Below are positions 24,750 through 32,739 of a stretch of 64,000 nucleotides of DNA, in pieces; position 1 is the first letter of the stretch; the number at the start of each line of letters is the position of its first letter. Both the position numbers and the translations under genes were made by a program. The notes under the pieces were generated by a model that saw only the letters and a list, made by a program, of their open reading frames with translations, searched no databases and was not told the DNA's origin. This DNA is from an uncultured Prevotellaceae bacterium (lineage in GTDB: Bacteria > Bacteroidota > Bacteroidia > Bacteroidales > Bacteroidaceae): positions 1 to 64,000 of the forward strand of contig CAMVLT010000007.1 of the NCBI GenBank assembly GCA_947168395.1, written 5' to 3'.

Positions 24750-26486
24750 CTACTTCTTTCTGGGTTTCCTACGTGCCCAGCCCTCATCCTTGGCAGGCCG
24801 CTCGTTCCTGGCAGGCTTCTTCATGCTTTCATCGGCATCGTTACAGCGGACGGTGCGTCCCTTGAAACGGATGCCCGTCAGCTGGAGCATCACCTTGCGG
24901 GCGTCCTTCTCGGGCACTTCAAAATACGAGATGGTGTCGAGCAGGTCGATATGCCCCACCGCCTGACGGCCGCCGACGTAGCGGTTCAGCGTCTGCATCA
25001 GCACCCCAGGAAAGAAACCGTCGCGCTTGCCCAGGTTGATGAACAGCCGCTTGTAGCCCTTCTCGGCCTTGTTCTGTAGCTTCTGCCGGTCGGTCTGCCA
25101 CTTCTCGCCTCCATCGGTCTTCCAGGCATTGCCGCCCTTCCCCTTCTTGGTGCCTACCTCCACCTTCTCTATTTCAGGAGCGTCGGCGTAGTAGGCCAGG
25201 AACTTGCCGAACTCCATCGACACGATTTTCTTGATGATCTCCTCCTTGTCGATATACTCGAAGTAACGGTTGATGTCCTGCATGAACGGGGCTATCTCCT
25301 CGTCGTCGATGTCGGTCTTCACTATCTGGTCCATCACCTTGTAGAGCTGCTTCTTGCAGATTTCCTCGCTGCTGGGGATGTCCTGCTCCACAAACTTCTT
25401 GCCTATCTCCTTCTCGATGTTGCGAATCTTGTGCTTCTCCTTCAGGTGGACTATCGAGATGCTGGTGCCCTTCTTGCCGGCACGGCCCGTTCGTCCGCTG
25501 CGGTGGGTGTAGTTCTCAATGTCGTCGGGCAGTCCGAAGTTGATAACATGCGTCAGGTCGTCCACGTCGAGTCCACGGGCTGCCACATCGGTAGCCACGA
25601 GCAGCTGCACGGTGTGCTGGCGGAACTTCTGCATGGTCAAGTCGCGCTGCTGCTGGCTCAGGTCGCCGTGCAGGGCCTCGGCATTGTAGCCGTCGCGTAT
25701 CAGCTTGTCGGCTATCTCCTGGGTTTCCAGCTTGGTGCGGCAGAAGATGATGGCAAAAATCTTGGGATTGTAGTCCACAATGCGCTTCAAGGCCAGGTAC
25801 TTGTCCTTCGCCTGCACCATATAATAAAGGTGGTTGACGTTCTCGGCGCCCTCGTTACGGCTGCCGACAACAATAGTCTCGTAATCCTGAAGGTACTTCT
25901 TGGCCACTCGCTCCACCTCGCGGCTCATGGTGGCCGAGAACATCAGCGTGGAGTGATAGTCGGGCAATGCCTCGAAGATTTCATTGATGCTGTCGGAGAA
26001 ACCCATGTTCAGCATCTCGTCGGCCTCGTCGAGCACAATGTTAGTCACCTCCTCCAAGTGGGCAAAGCCACGGTTCTTGAGGTCGATGAGTCGGCCCGGC
26101 GTAGCCACGATAATCTGGACGCCCTTCTTCAGCGAACGCATCTGCGGCTCGATGGCAGCACCGCCATAGACCGCCTCCACGTGGACGCCGTCCATATACT
26201 TCGCAAAGTCGCGCAGGTCGTCGGCTATCTGCAGGCACAGCTCTCGGGTAGGACTGAGCACCAGCGCCTGGGTGGTGCGGCTCGACAAGTCGATGCGCTG
26301 CAACAACGGGATGCCGAATGCCGCCGTCTTGCCCGTACCCGTCTGGGCAAGGGCTATCACGTCGCGTCGCATTCCCAACAAATAAGGAATTACCGCCTCC
26401 TGTACAGGCATGGGCTGTACAAATCCCATCTCTTCAATGGCGCGGCGAATCTGTTCGCTGACGCCCAATTCATCAAATGTCTTCAT
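24750..26486 (-). CDS. DEAD-box RNA helicase with DbpA-type RNA-binding domain
   Basis: 578 aa. Helicase core 1 has AQTGTGKTAAFGIP (Walker A), PTRELCLQ, TPGRL, LDEADEML and SAT. Core 2 has ARGLDVDDLTHVINF and HRSGRTGRAGKKG. A linker leads to a C-terminal DbpA-like RNA-binding domain (about 460-550, RLFINLGKRDGFFPG … FKGRTVRC) and a basic tail RPAKDEGWARRKPRKK. It unwinds structured RNA in ribosome assembly or mRNA turnover (DeaD/CsdA type). The start is MKTFDELGVSEQ; the longer ORF start lies upstream of the promoter box. It is divergent from ribD. Confidence 0.93.
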   Translation of the reverse strand: MKTFDELGVSEQIRRAIEEMGFVQPMPVQEAVIPYLLGMRRDVIALAQTGTGKTAAFGIPLLQRIDLSSRTTQALVLSPTRELCLQIADDLRDFAKYMDGVHVEAVYGGAAIEPQMRSLKKGVQIIVATPGRLIDLKNRGFAHLEEVTNIVLDEADEMLNMGFSDSINEIFEALPDYHSTLMFSATMSREVERVAKKYLQDYETIVVGSRNEGAENVNHLYYMVQAKDKYLALKRIVDYNPKIFAIIFCRTKLETQEIADKLIRDGYNAEALHGDLSQQQRDLTMQKFRQHTVQLLVATDVAARGLDVDDLTHVINFGLPDDIENYTHRSGRTGRAGKKGTSISIVHLKEKHKIRNIEKEIGKKFVEQDIPSSEEICKKQLYKVMDQIVKTDIDDEEIAPFMQDINRYFEYIDKEEIIKKIVSMEFGKFLAYYADAPEIEKVEVGTKKGKGGNAWKTDGGEKWQTDRQKLQNKAEKGYKRLFINLGKRDGFFPGVLMQTLNRYVGGRQAVGHIDLLDTISYFEVPEKDARKVMLQLTGIRFKGRTVRCNDADESMKKPARNERPAKDEGWARRKPRKK

Positions 26487-26494
26487 CTTGGTTG

Positions 26495-26502
26495 CAAATA
26501 TA
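26495..26502 (-). promoter_or_regulatory. Promoter -7 box for the DEAD-box helicase
   Basis: TATATTTG followed by C on the minus strand, eight bases before the ATG at 26486. A leaderless or very short-leader transcript is expected. Confidence 0.6.
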
Positions 26503-26566
26503 GGCAAAAATACCGAAAGTACCAAAATAATTATCAATTATCAATTGTCAATTATCAATTTATTCG

Positions 26567-26574
26567 TACCTTTG
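26567..26574 (+). promoter_or_regulatory. Promoter -7 box for ribD
   Basis: TACCTTTG followed by C, only five bases before the ribD ATG. An AT-rich repeat of ATTATCAATT / ATTGTCAATT lies just upstream, between this and the divergent helicase promoter. Confidence 0.6.
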
Positions 26575-26579
26575 CACCC

Positions 26580-27518
26580 ATGAGCAACAGAACTGAAGAC
26601 GAGAAATACATGCGGCGCTGCCTGCAACTGGCCAAGCAAGGCCGGCAGAACGCGAAGCCGAACCCCATGGTGGGCGCTGTCATTGTGGCACCGCAGGCCC
26701 AAACAACCAGAATCATCGGCGAGGGTTACCATGTGCGCTGCGGCGAAGGGCACGCCGAGGTGAACGCCTTTGCCTCCGTACGACAGGAGGACGAGCCGTT
26801 GCTGACGGAGGCCACCATCTACGTGTCGTTAGAACCTTGTTCGCACTACGGCAAGACGCCCCCTTGTGCCGACCTGATTATTAAGAAAGGTGTGCGCCGC
26901 GTCGTCGTGGGCTGTATCGACGAGTTTGCCGAGGTGCAGGGCCGTGGCATCCGCAAATTGCGGGAGGCAGGTATCGAGGTGGAGGTTGGCGTGCTCGAAG
27001 AGGAGTGCCGCGAACTGAACCGCCGCTTCTTCACCTTCCACCGCGAGCACCGGCCTTACATCATCCTGAAATGGGCACAGACGGCCAACGGACTGATTGA
27101 CGACCACGGCAAACCTCTCGCCATCTCGACAGACTTCACCCGCATGCTCAACCACAAACTGCGCGCCGAGGAGGACGCCATCCTCGTGGGCAGGGTGACC
27201 AACGAGCGAGAACACCCGCAGCTGACCGTCCGCGACTGGTGGGGCAGCAACCCCAAACGCTTAGTGGTAGACCGCAACCACCCGCTGAACCTCAACAGCC
27301 TACACGCCCACGGCGTGCAGTCGCTCATCGTAGAAGGCGGTGCCAAGACCCTGAAAAAGTTTATAGACGACGGCTTGTGGGACGAAATCCGCGTGGAAAC
27401 CAATCATCAGCTGACCGTTGCCGACGGCACTCGTGCTCCGCTCATTCCCGGCAACGCCATTGTCAGCCGCCGCGAGCAGTACGGCAGCAACGTCATCATT
27501 ACCTATCGGCGAGCCTGA
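26580..27518 (+). CDS. ribD: Riboflavin biosynthesis bifunctional deaminase/reductase RibD
   Basis: 312 aa. The N-terminal deaminase has the zinc site CGEGHAEVNAF and PCSHYGKTPPCADLI. The C-terminal reductase has YIILKWAQTANGLIDDHG and LIVEGGAKTLKKFID. It converts the GTP-cyclohydrolase II product to 5-amino-6-ribitylaminouracil phosphate. It is somewhat short for RibD, with a compact reductase domain. The track ORF runs 383 codons further upstream, but that part is the antisense shadow of the helicase gene. The next internal Met is residue 11, a possible start if the transcript begins inside the first codons. No FMN riboswitch fits before it. Confidence 0.92.
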   Translation: MSNRTEDEKYMRRCLQLAKQGRQNAKPNPMVGAVIVAPQAQTTRIIGEGYHVRCGEGHAEVNAFASVRQEDEPLLTEATIYVSLEPCSHYGKTPPCADLIIKKGVRRVVVGCIDEFAEVQGRGIRKLREAGIEVEVGVLEEECRELNRRFFTFHREHRPYIILKWAQTANGLIDDHGKPLAISTDFTRMLNHKLRAEEDAILVGRVTNEREHPQLTVRDWWGSNPKRLVVDRNHPLNLNSLHAHGVQSLIVEGGAKTLKKFIDDGLWDEIRVETNHQLTVADGTRAPLIPGNAIVSRREQYGSNVIITYRRA

Positions 27519-27539
27519 CCTGTTGTTTTTTCCATGTAA

Positions 27540-27660
27540 GTTTGCATCTTTGGCTGTCACCCCGATTTGGGGGCAGTCCGAGTTTCAGTAGGGTAAACTG
27601 GAGGTTTGGGTAGGGTAAACCCCAGGTTTCAGTAGGGTAAACTCCGAGTGACAGCCGAGT
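27540..27660. repeat. TAGGGTAAAC family repeat (three tandem cores)
   Basis: Three copies of TAGGGTAAAC spaced about 25 bp apart, enclosed by GGCTGTCAC and GTGACAGCC inverted arms. It lies behind ribD. The same core recurs in three other gaps of the window. Confidence 0.75.
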
Positions 27661-27687
27661 GAAGCAAACATTTTCTACTCATAGAAA

Positions 27688-27904
27688 TGTTTGAAAGCTA
27701 CCTTCACCGTCACTTTTTGAGCGTTAATTATTGATATACAAATAGTTATTGCCAAATCATCTATCACTTTACTATCACCTTCTGTCACTTTTTTTTGCAA
27801 GTGACAGAAGGTGATAGCAACCAAACAATACTTTCACTCTTATCTTATTAAATGCCAAGTACATACATTATAAAGTGACAGAGTGAAGGTATATTTCAAA
27901 CTTT
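27688..27904. repeat. Large palindromic element with nested 19-bp hairpin
   Basis: Outer arms GTTTGAAAGCTACCTTCAC and GTGAAGGTATATTTCAAAC enclose a perfect inner hairpin of 19-bp arms (CTATCACCTTCTGTCACTT, 27772-27790, against 27799-27817). GTGACAG strings link it to the neighbouring repeat. There is no ORF. It fills the convergent gap between ribD and rnc and may terminate both. Confidence 0.75.
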
Positions 27905-27964
27905 TTCTGTAGAGAGTGTTTACCCAATGAGAGCAGCTACAAATCTGCACACACTCTTGGACAT

Positions 27965-28981
27965 TTATCGCGCTTCTTCTGCAAATGCGGCAGCCTCGGC
28001 AGCGGCAATAATGTCCTCGCGTTGAAGCTCCTGCGGGGTGGCGGTGATGTCAGAAAGGTCGAATTCATCGGTATCTTCCGACGCTGTCGGCTGAGCGACA
28101 GTTGGCTCCAGAGGGGTTGCTGGCTTTTCTTCCTGATGAATGACGAACTCCTGCTCCGTTTCCGTGTCGGGGACGCTCATGGTGGGCATTTCCTCCATCT
28201 TGGTGCGCTCGGTCTTGGCGGCAAAGATGGCATCGATAAACTGCGGTTCGCGTTTGAGGCGCTTCAATGTAGCCTCGGACGCCAGCTGCTGTGCCTCCTT
28301 CTTGGAAAAGCCTTGGCCTGACTCGCCAGGAATGTTCTCCATGAACACCTGGAACTTGAAAACGGGTGAGCCGCTCTCCTTGTCCTTATCCTGCTTCTGC
28401 ATGCGGAACTCCATACGGACGCGGTTCTTCTGGCTCCACTCCAACAGCTTCGACTTGAAGTTCACCTCCTTATAGGCCACCTTGTCGATGTTGATGAGGC
28501 GGGCCAGGATGCGCTTTTTCATGAAACGCATGACGGCATCGTAGCCCTGGTCCAGATAGATGGCTCCCACGAGTGCCTCGAAGGCATTGCCTGCGACGTA
28601 GCTATTGTGGGAACTGCTGTGGCCCGACGACAGTATCAGGCGGGTAAGTCCCATTTCCTCGGCCAACTTGCCCAAGGTGTCGCGGCTGACAAGCTTGGAA
28701 CGGGTGTTGGTGAGGAAACCTTCGCGCTTGCCTTCGAAATGGTCGTACACGATGTGCCCCACGACGGCATCGAGCAGGGCATCGCCGAGGAACTCCAGCC
28801 GCTCGTTGTTCAGCGGCTTGCCTTTTTCGTTGCGCTTCGAGATGCTTTTGTGCATCAGCGCCAGCTTATAGTACCCGATGTTGCGAGGATAGAACCCCAT
28901 GATGCCGTAAAGAGAAGAAAAAAGCTCCTTCTCCTTGCGGAAAGGGAGCTTGATGCGGTCGATGATTTCACTAAGCCTCAT
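27965..28981 (-). CDS. rnc: Ribonuclease III
   Basis: 338 aa from MRLSEIIDRI. The RNase III signature NERLEFLGDALLDAVVGH supplies the catalytic acidic residues, with more at EALVGAIYLDQGYD. A double-stranded RNA-binding domain follows (about 175-245: KSKLLEWSQKN … AQQLASEATLKRL). The last ~90 residues are an acidic Pro/Glu/Thr-rich extension not found in the E. coli enzyme. It cuts dsRNA in rRNA processing. Its ATG lies inside the 3' end of fabF (11-bp overlap), which decides the start and implies translational coupling. Confidence 0.94.
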   Translation of the reverse strand: MRLSEIIDRIKLPFRKEKELFSSLYGIMGFYPRNIGYYKLALMHKSISKRNEKGKPLNNERLEFLGDALLDAVVGHIVYDHFEGKREGFLTNTRSKLVSRDTLGKLAEEMGLTRLILSSGHSSSHNSYVAGNAFEALVGAIYLDQGYDAVMRFMKKRILARLINIDKVAYKEVNFKSKLLEWSQKNRVRMEFRMQKQDKDKESGSPVFKFQVFMENIPGESGQGFSKKEAQQLASEATLKRLKREPQFIDAIFAAKTERTKMEEMPTMSVPDTETEQEFVIHQEEKPATPLEPTVAQPTASEDTDEFDLSDITATPQELQREDIIAAAEAAAFAEEAR

Positions 28982-30233
28982 ACTTTTTGAAAACGACACA
29001 GGCGTTGTGGCCGCCAAAGCCGAACGTATTGGAGAGTCCGGCACGCACGGTGCGCTTCTGTGCCTTGTTAAAGGTGAAGTTCAGATTATAGTCTATCTCG
29101 GGATCCTTGTCGTCCTCGTCGTGGTTGATGGTGGGCGGCACGATGTCGTTCTTTATGCTCAGCACGGTGACCATAGCCTCAACGGCTCCGGCAGCACCCA
29201 GCAGGTGACCGGTCATGGACTTCGTGCTCGAGATGTTCAGCTTGAAGGCAGCGTCGCCGAAGACCTCCTTGATGGCCTTGGCCTCGGAGATGTCGCCCAC
29301 GTGGGTGCTGGTGCCATGAACGTTGATGTAGTCAATGTCCTCGGGCTGCAGCTGGGCATCCTCCAAAGCGCTCTGCATCACGAGCTTGGCACCGAGTCCC
29401 TCAGGATGAGAGGCGGTGATGTGGTGAGCATCGGCACTCATGCCGGCACCTACCATCTCGGCGTAGATCTTGGCTCCACGGGCCTTTGCGTGCTCCAACT
29501 CCTCAAGGATAAGACAGCCGGAACCCTCGGCCATGATGAAACCGTCGCGGCTGGCGCTGAATGGGCGGCTGGCCTTCTCGGGCTCGTCGTTTCGGGTTGA
29601 CAAGGCGTGCATGGCGTTGAAGCCGCCTACGCCAGTAGCGCAGATGGCAGCCTCGGCTCCGCCGGCCACAATAGCGTTGGCCTTGCCCAAGCGGATGAGA
29701 TTGAAGGCGTCGGCCAAAGCGTTCGACGACGAAGCACAGGCAGAAGCGGTGATATAGTTGGGGCCGTGGAAACCGTACTGGATGGAAATCTGTCCGGCGG
29801 CAATGTCGGCAATCATCTTCGGGATGAAGAAAGGATTGAACTTAGGACCGTCGGCCTCGTGCTGGGCATAGTATTTCACCTCTTCCTCAAAAGTCTTGAT
29901 GCCACCGATACCCACGCCGAAGACAACACCGATGCGGTTCTTGTCCACAGTCTCCAAGTCCATCTGGCTATCCTCGACAGCCTGCTTGGCAGCAATCATG
30001 GCCAGCTGGGTGTAGCGGTCCATCTTGCGGGCCTCCTTGCGGTCCAGGTAGTCGTTCACATTGAGGTTCTTCACCTCGCATGCGAACTTGGTCTTAAACA
30101 ATGTTGTATCGAAAAGTGTAATGGGGGCAGCACCACTGACTCCGTTGAGCAGGTTCTTCCACATCTCCTCGGGAGTGTTGCCGACCGGCGTAACTGCGCC
30201 AAGTCCCGTTACAACTACTCTTTTTAATTCCAT
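28971..30233 (-). CDS. fabF: Beta-ketoacyl-ACP synthase II
   Basis: 420 aa, the usual length. The thiolase-fold Cys-His-His triad is complete: nucleophile in TASACASSSNA, histidines in NVHGTSTHVGD and SMTGHLLGAAG. The N-terminus KRVVVTGLGAVTPVGN is typical. It condenses malonyl-ACP with a growing acyl-ACP in fatty-acid elongation. acpP lies immediately upstream and rnc overlaps downstream, the common acpP-fabF-rnc order. A hairpin repeat occupies the gap to acpP. Confidence 0.97.
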   Translation of the reverse strand: MELKRVVVTGLGAVTPVGNTPEEMWKNLLNGVSGAAPITLFDTTLFKTKFACEVKNLNVNDYLDRKEARKMDRYTQLAMIAAKQAVEDSQMDLETVDKNRIGVVFGVGIGGIKTFEEEVKYYAQHEADGPKFNPFFIPKMIADIAAGQISIQYGFHGPNYITASACASSSNALADAFNLIRLGKANAIVAGGAEAAICATGVGGFNAMHALSTRNDEPEKASRPFSASRDGFIMAEGSGCLILEELEHAKARGAKIYAEMVGAGMSADAHHITASHPEGLGAKLVMQSALEDAQLQPEDIDYINVHGTSTHVGDISEAKAIKEVFGDAAFKLNISSTKSMTGHLLGAAGAVEAMVTVLSIKNDIVPPTINHDEDDKDPEIDYNLNFTFNKAQKRTVRAGLSNTFGFGGHNACVVFKKYEA

Positions 30234-30246
30234 AAATTAAAGGTAT

Positions 30247-30337
30247 AGTGAAAAAGGAAAAGCGAAAAATTTGCTACCGCTCACCAAAGTGAAAGGAAGG
30301 GCGGCAGCAAATTTTTCACTTTTCACTTTTCCTTTTT
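30247..30337. repeat. TTTGCTGCCGCC hairpin repeat between acpP and fabF
   Basis: GAAAAATTTGCTACCGC faces GCGGCAGCAAATTTTTC, followed by pyrimidine-rich TTTTCC tracts. The same repeat, with perfect 25-bp arms, lies at 61741. Here it sits within an operon, so it could attenuate fabF relative to acpP. Confidence 0.75.
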
Positions 30338-30342
30338 TTACT

Positions 30343-30579
30343 TTATTTTGCGTTCTCCTCGATATAAGCAATAGCGTCACCAACGGTGCCAATCTTCTCA
30401 GCCTTATCATCGGGGATAGAAATGCCGAATTCCTTCTCGAACTCCATGATGAGTTCAACGGTGTCCAAAGAGTCAGCACCGAGATCGTTTGTGAAACTTG
30501 CTTCGGGCTTAACTTCTGCCTCGTCAACACCTAATTTGTCTACAATAATTGCCTTTACTTTGCTTTCAATTTCTGACAT
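30343..30579 (-). CDS. acpP: Acyl carrier protein
   Basis: A 78-aa acidic four-helix protein. Ser37 in [15 protein letters not shown] is the phosphopantetheine attachment site. It carries acyl chains through fatty-acid synthesis and is followed by fabF and rnc. It is first in the operon, with an imperfect promoter box (TTACTTTG) about 80 nt upstream. Confidence 0.97.
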   Translation of the reverse strand: MSEIESKVKAIIVDKLGVDEAEVKPEASFTNDLGADSLDTVELIMEFEKEFGISIPDDKAEKIGTVGDAIAYIEENAK

Positions 30580-30831
30580 AATTTCTAATACTTTAAACTG
30601 TTAATAATTACTTGCTATCTTGAAAAAATAACGGCCTTACGCCGAATTCGGGTGCAAAGTAACACATTTTCCGTCAGTTATGCAAATTTTTGGGTGAAAA
30701 AGTGATGTGCGCCTGCACATTTTTGGTGCAATTGTGCAAAAAACGGGGCTCTTTTCGTGTATATTGTACGTTTATTTTGCAAATTAAAATGAAAAACAAG
30801 GGATTTAGTTGCATGTTTCGAAAAGTTTCAG

Positions 30832-30839
30832 TAGCTTTG
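30832..30839 (+). promoter_or_regulatory. Promoter -7 box for the DUF4254 gene
   Basis: TAGCTTTG followed by C, 31 nt before the ATG. A TTTCG/TTTCAG stretch precedes it. It likely drives the three-gene unit DUF4254-GT9-rubredoxin. Confidence 0.6.
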
Positions 30840-30870
30840 CACGGAAAAACAAATTACCATTGATAATAAC

Positions 30871-31473
30871 ATGTCATTTACAGAACAAGCAAACAAGATT
30901 TTTAATCAGGCGATAAAGGACTATCATCTGACAGACAACGTTGATGCACCCATTCAGAATCCATACGAACGCGACACAATAGAATACTCGCTCTATCTGA
31001 AGTGCTGGATTGATACCGTACAATGGCATTATGAGGACATCATTCGCGATCCGCACATCGACCCGGTGGAGGCATTGTCGCTGAAAAGGCGCATCGACCG
31101 CAGCAATCAGGACCGTACAGACCTGGTGGAGCAGATAGACTCCTATTTCCGCAAAGTGTACAGCGACGTTCAGCCGTTGCCCGAAGCACGGCTGAACACC
31201 GAGAGTCCGGCATGGGCAGTCGACCGTCTGAGCATCCTCGCCCTGAAAATCTATCACATGCAAGAGCAGGCACACCGTACCGATGCCTCCGACGAGCACC
31301 GTCAGCGCTGCCAGGCCAAGCTGGAGGTGCTGATAGAGCAGCAGGCAGACCTGTCGGCAGCCATCGACCAGCTGTTAGAGGACATTGAGGCCGGACGCAT
31401 CTACATGAAGGTGTATCGCCAAATGAAGATGTACAACGACCCGTCGACAAATCCCATACTGTACAAAAAGTAA
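30871..31473 (+). CDS. DUF4254 domain-containing protein
   Basis: 200 aa, soluble and almost entirely helical (YSLYLKCWIDTVQWHYEDIIRDP; LKRRIDRSNQDRTDLVEQID). It matches the DUF4254 family, which is found in Bacteroidetes next to heptosyltransferase-like genes, as here. No catalytic motif is evident. It is followed 5 bp later by the GT9 gene, so a role in LPS or other glycan assembly is plausible but inferred from context only. Confidence 0.82.
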   Translation: MSFTEQANKIFNQAIKDYHLTDNVDAPIQNPYERDTIEYSLYLKCWIDTVQWHYEDIIRDPHIDPVEALSLKRRIDRSNQDRTDLVEQIDSYFRKVYSDVQPLPEARLNTESPAWAVDRLSILALKIYHMQEQAHRTDASDEHRQRCQAKLEVLIEQQADLSAAIDQLLEDIEAGRIYMKVYRQMKMYNDPSTNPILYKK

Positions 31474-31478
31474 AAAGG

Positions 31479-32549
31479 GTGAGAAAAGAACATATCCTTA
31501 TTATCCGCTTCTCGGCCATGGGCGATGTGGCGATGGCGGTGCCCGTCGTTTACAGTCTGGCAACTCAGTATCCCGATATCCGTGTCACGGTGCTGAGTCG
31601 CAAGTACGCCCGACCGTTCTTTGAAGACCTCGCACCGAATGTCAGCTTCATGGAAGCCGACCTGAAGCGTGAGTACCGAGGCGTAAAAGGGCTCAACGCC
31701 CTCTACCGCCGGCTCACAGCCAAGCAGTTTACCAAGATTGCCGACTTCCACAACGTATTGCGCTCAGAGTATCTGCGAATGCGGTTCAACATGGGGCGCT
31801 ACCGGGTGGAGCACATCAACAAGCACCGCCGTGAGCGCCGAGCTTTGGTATCTAATAAGAATAAGGTACGCGAGCAACTGCGTACCCCCTTCGAGAATTA
31901 TGCCGACGTGCTGGCCAAACTCGGCTACCCCGTCAAGCTGGAATTCACGTCGCTATTCCCCCCTGAAGGCGGCAACCTCAACATGCTGCCCGCCATCATC
32001 GGTCCGAAGAAAAGCTTCGAACAATGGATAGGCGTAGCACCCACAGCAGCCCACCCCGGCAAGACCTATCCGCCCGAGAGGACCCGCCACATCATAGAGC
32101 AACTGCTTCAGAAGCATCCCCGTGCCCGTATCTTCCTCTTCGGACGCGGACGGATGGAGGAACAGTTGTTCAGCGAGTGGTGCCGCGACCTGCCACAATG
32201 CGTCTACGTCAGCCGGCATCTGGAGAATATGCACCAGGAACTTATCCTCATAAGTCACCTTGACGTCATGTTCTCTATGGACTCATCGAATATGCACCTG
32301 GCCTCGCTCACGTCCACACCTGTAGTCAGCGTCTGGGGTGCCACCCATCCCTTGGCCGGCTTCATGGGCTGGAAGCAGAAGGCTGAGAATGCCATACAGG
32401 CCGACCTCGACTGCCGTCCATGCAGCATCTACGGCAACCGCCGCTGCCGACGGGGCGACTTTGCCTGCATGAACTTGATAAAACCCGAAACCATCATTGA
32501 GAGAATTGAACATATTATTAACCCTCAAACAACAGAAACAAGCTTATGA
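31479..32549 (+). CDS. Glycosyltransferase family 9 (heptosyltransferase-like)
   Basis: 356 aa starting at a GTG codon. N-terminal Rossmann half [21 protein letters not shown] and C-terminal half with [11 protein letters not shown] and [22 protein letters not shown] are typical of ADP-heptose:LPS heptosyltransferases. It probably adds a sugar to the LPS core at the cytosolic face of the inner membrane. Four cysteines near the C-terminus ([20 protein letters not shown]) are a common feature of this family. Its TGA overlaps the ATG of the rubredoxin gene. Confidence 0.9.
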   Translation: MRKEHILIIRFSAMGDVAMAVPVVYSLATQYPDIRVTVLSRKYARPFFEDLAPNVSFMEADLKREYRGVKGLNALYRRLTAKQFTKIADFHNVLRSEYLRMRFNMGRYRVEHINKHRRERRALVSNKNKVREQLRTPFENYADVLAKLGYPVKLEFTSLFPPEGGNLNMLPAIIGPKKSFEQWIGVAPTAAHPGKTYPPERTRHIIEQLLQKHPRARIFLFGRGRMEEQLFSEWCRDLPQCVYVSRHLENMHQELILISHLDVMFSMDSSNMHLASLTSTPVVSVWGATHPLAGFMGWKQKAENAIQADLDCRPCSIYGNRRCRRGDFACMNLIKPETIIERIEHIINPQTTETSL

Positions 32550-32710
32550 AAAAGTATGTGTGCGACGTATGCGGTTATGTGTACGACCCCGAAGTAGGCG
32601 ATCCTGATAGCGGCATCGCTGCAGGCACAGCCTTTGAAGACATTCCCGAAGATTGGGTATGCCCCATCTGTGGTGTAGGCAAGAGCGACTTCTCGCCTGC
32701 TGAAGACTAA
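32546..32710 (+). CDS. Rubredoxin (54 aa)
   Basis: Too short for the ORF track. It reads [20 protein letters not shown]…[18 protein letters not shown]. The two CxxCG knuckles (VCDVCGY and VCPICGV) bind one iron, and the length is exactly that of classical rubredoxins. It is a small cytosolic electron carrier, used by anaerobes in oxygen and peroxide defence with rubrerythrin-type partners. Its start overlaps the GT9 stop (ATGA). A strong bidirectional terminator follows. Confidence 0.96.
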   Translation: MKKYVCDVCGYVYDPEVGDPDSGIAAGTAFEDIPEDWVCPICGVGKSDFSPAED

Positions 32711-32739
32711 AAAGAGGAGCCATAAGTGCTCCTCTTTTT
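32709..32739. terminator. Bidirectional terminator between rubredoxin gene and rnr
   Basis: AAAGAGGAGC and GCTCCTCTTT form a perfect 10-pair stem with loop CATAAGT, flanked by A-run on the left and T-run on the right. It can terminate both convergent genes. Confidence 0.93.

Noticed and set aside
26503-26566. FMN riboswitch upstream of ribD
   Set aside because: There are only about 60 bp between the divergent promoters and the promoter box abuts the ATG, leaving no room for the aptamer.
25431-26579. 383-codon N-terminal extension of RibD
   Set aside because: It is the antisense shadow of the DEAD-box helicase; the promoter box lies right before 26580 and RibD homology begins at MSNRTEDE.
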